Positions 5,480-5,675 of a stretch of DNA of 5,675 nt are shown here, one piece after another. Position 1 is the first letter of the stretch, and every line of letters starts with the position of its first letter. The stretch spans positions 1 to 5,675 of the forward strand of contig CANRKW010000068.1 of assembly GCA_947631345.1 (NCBI GenBank), in the 5' to 3' direction. This DNA comes from an uncultured Bacilli bacterium. GTDB taxonomy: Bacteria; Bacillota_I; Bacilli_A; RF39; UBA660. The notes below the pieces were generated by a model that saw nothing but the letters and a program-made list of their open reading frames with translations, was not told the origin of the DNA and made no database searches. Made by a program: the position numbers and the translations under genes.

Positions 5480-5503
5480 ATCGCGAATTTTAAGTTTTCG
5501 AAC

Positions 5504-5563
5504 ACCAATTTTCGTATATTTTGACCAATTTTAATCAAATTTAAACAAAAATTAAAAATTGGT
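5504..5563. repeat. AT-rich direct and inverted repeats upstream of the toxin promoter
   Basis: ACCAATTTT occurs at 5504-5512 and 5524-5532 and, inverted (AAAATTGGT), at 5555-5563. The second and third copies can form a 9-bp or longer stem with a large AT-rich loop. This fills the gap between the paralogue's terminator and the toxin promoter. It may be an operator or only AT-rich chance repetition. Confidence 0.35.
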
Positions 5564-5565
5564 AT

Positions 5566-5603
5566 AAAAAAACGCTACCAAATTTAAAGTTTGGTAGTTT
5601 TTT
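5566..5603 (-). terminator. Terminator after the upstream paralogue, usable in both directions
   Basis: A perfect 8-bp stem CTACCAAA/TTTGGTAG (5575-5582 and 5590-5597) with a 7-base loop. Seven T follow closely on the minus strand (5566-5572, after CG) and six T on the plus strand (5598-5603). It lies just after the paralogue's stop codon and insulates the toxin locus from it. Confidence 0.8.
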
Positions 5604-5613
5604 AAATTTTACA

Positions 5614-5675
5614 CTAATTAACTGCACTAGCACAAGAATAATCTATGTTTACTTCATATGGTGTATTTGATTCTC
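5614..5675 (-). CDS. C-terminal end of a second surface protein paralogue (cut by window edge)
   Basis: Twenty codons and a stop are visible, reading ESNTPYEVNIDYSCASAVN at the end. This aligns with the last residues of the 550-aa surface protein (TSDSPYEFSIDENCKNAVN): PYE, ID, the single Cys and the AVN end are identical. The gene therefore belongs to the same family, in tandem and on the same strand. Whether it also carries a GC-rich variable block cannot be seen, because that block would lie beyond the right edge. It has its own terminator at 5566-5603. Confidence 0.75.
   Translation of the reverse strand, partial: ESNTPYEVNIDYSCASAVN

Noticed and set aside
5000..5615. DGR template repeat in the intergenic region
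   Set aside because: I looked on both strands for a relative of the GC-rich block at 3381-3540 and saw none; the GC-richer parts here are explained by the toxin locus hairpins.

Overview
The window comes from a very AT-rich bacterium with Bacilli/Mollicute-type gene order and Shine-Dalgarno signals (AAAGGAG). TGG is used for Trp and no in-frame TGA is read as Trp, so the standard bacterial code fits rather than the Mycoplasma code. The closest overall fit is an uncultured gut-type low-GC Firmicute related to the Mollicutes. That placement is inferred, not shown. All protein genes lie on the minus strand.

Left part (1-2460): the translation/transcription operon rimP-nusA-ylxR-infB, read right to left, with a good promoter and a short leader containing a strong hairpin. 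Genes overlap or are separated by a few bases. RimP is reduced to its N-terminal domain (84 aa). The ylxQ gene usually found between ylxR and infB is absent. infB is cut by the window edge just before its G3 GTPase motif.

Middle (2459-3290): a 210-aa ankyrin-repeat protein with its own promoter, and an overlapping lysine-rich 43-aa small gene with a perfect Shine-Dalgarno sequence inside the ankyrin gene. A terminator separates them from the next gene upstream.

Right part (3288-5675): a membrane-anchored 550-aa protein with a C-terminal C-type-lectin-like region. Near its end lies a block of about 160 bp that is 55% GC and has only 10% adenine on the coding strand, with codons mostly ending in C. 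This looks like the variable region of a diversity-generating retroelement (DGR) target. Its leader holds a 17-aa ORF, a run of eight G and a terminator-like hairpin. At the right edge is the last part of a second protein with a matching C-terminus, so this is a tandem family.

Between the two paralogues (5197-5480) lies a compact locus that looks like an undescribed type I toxin-antitoxin module. A 38-aa hydrophobic peptide on the minus strand has a perfect ribosome site, an extended -10 promoter and a leader of about 90 nt. A convergent small RNA on the plus strand overlaps the end of the peptide gene and has two hairpins and a terminator. Short repeats make the small RNA complementary to the toxin leader, and make the toxin mRNA 5' end complementary to its own 3' end. 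This arrangement resembles the par/Fst locus, although the peptide is not recognisably Fst. No DGR reverse transcriptase or template repeat is in the window.
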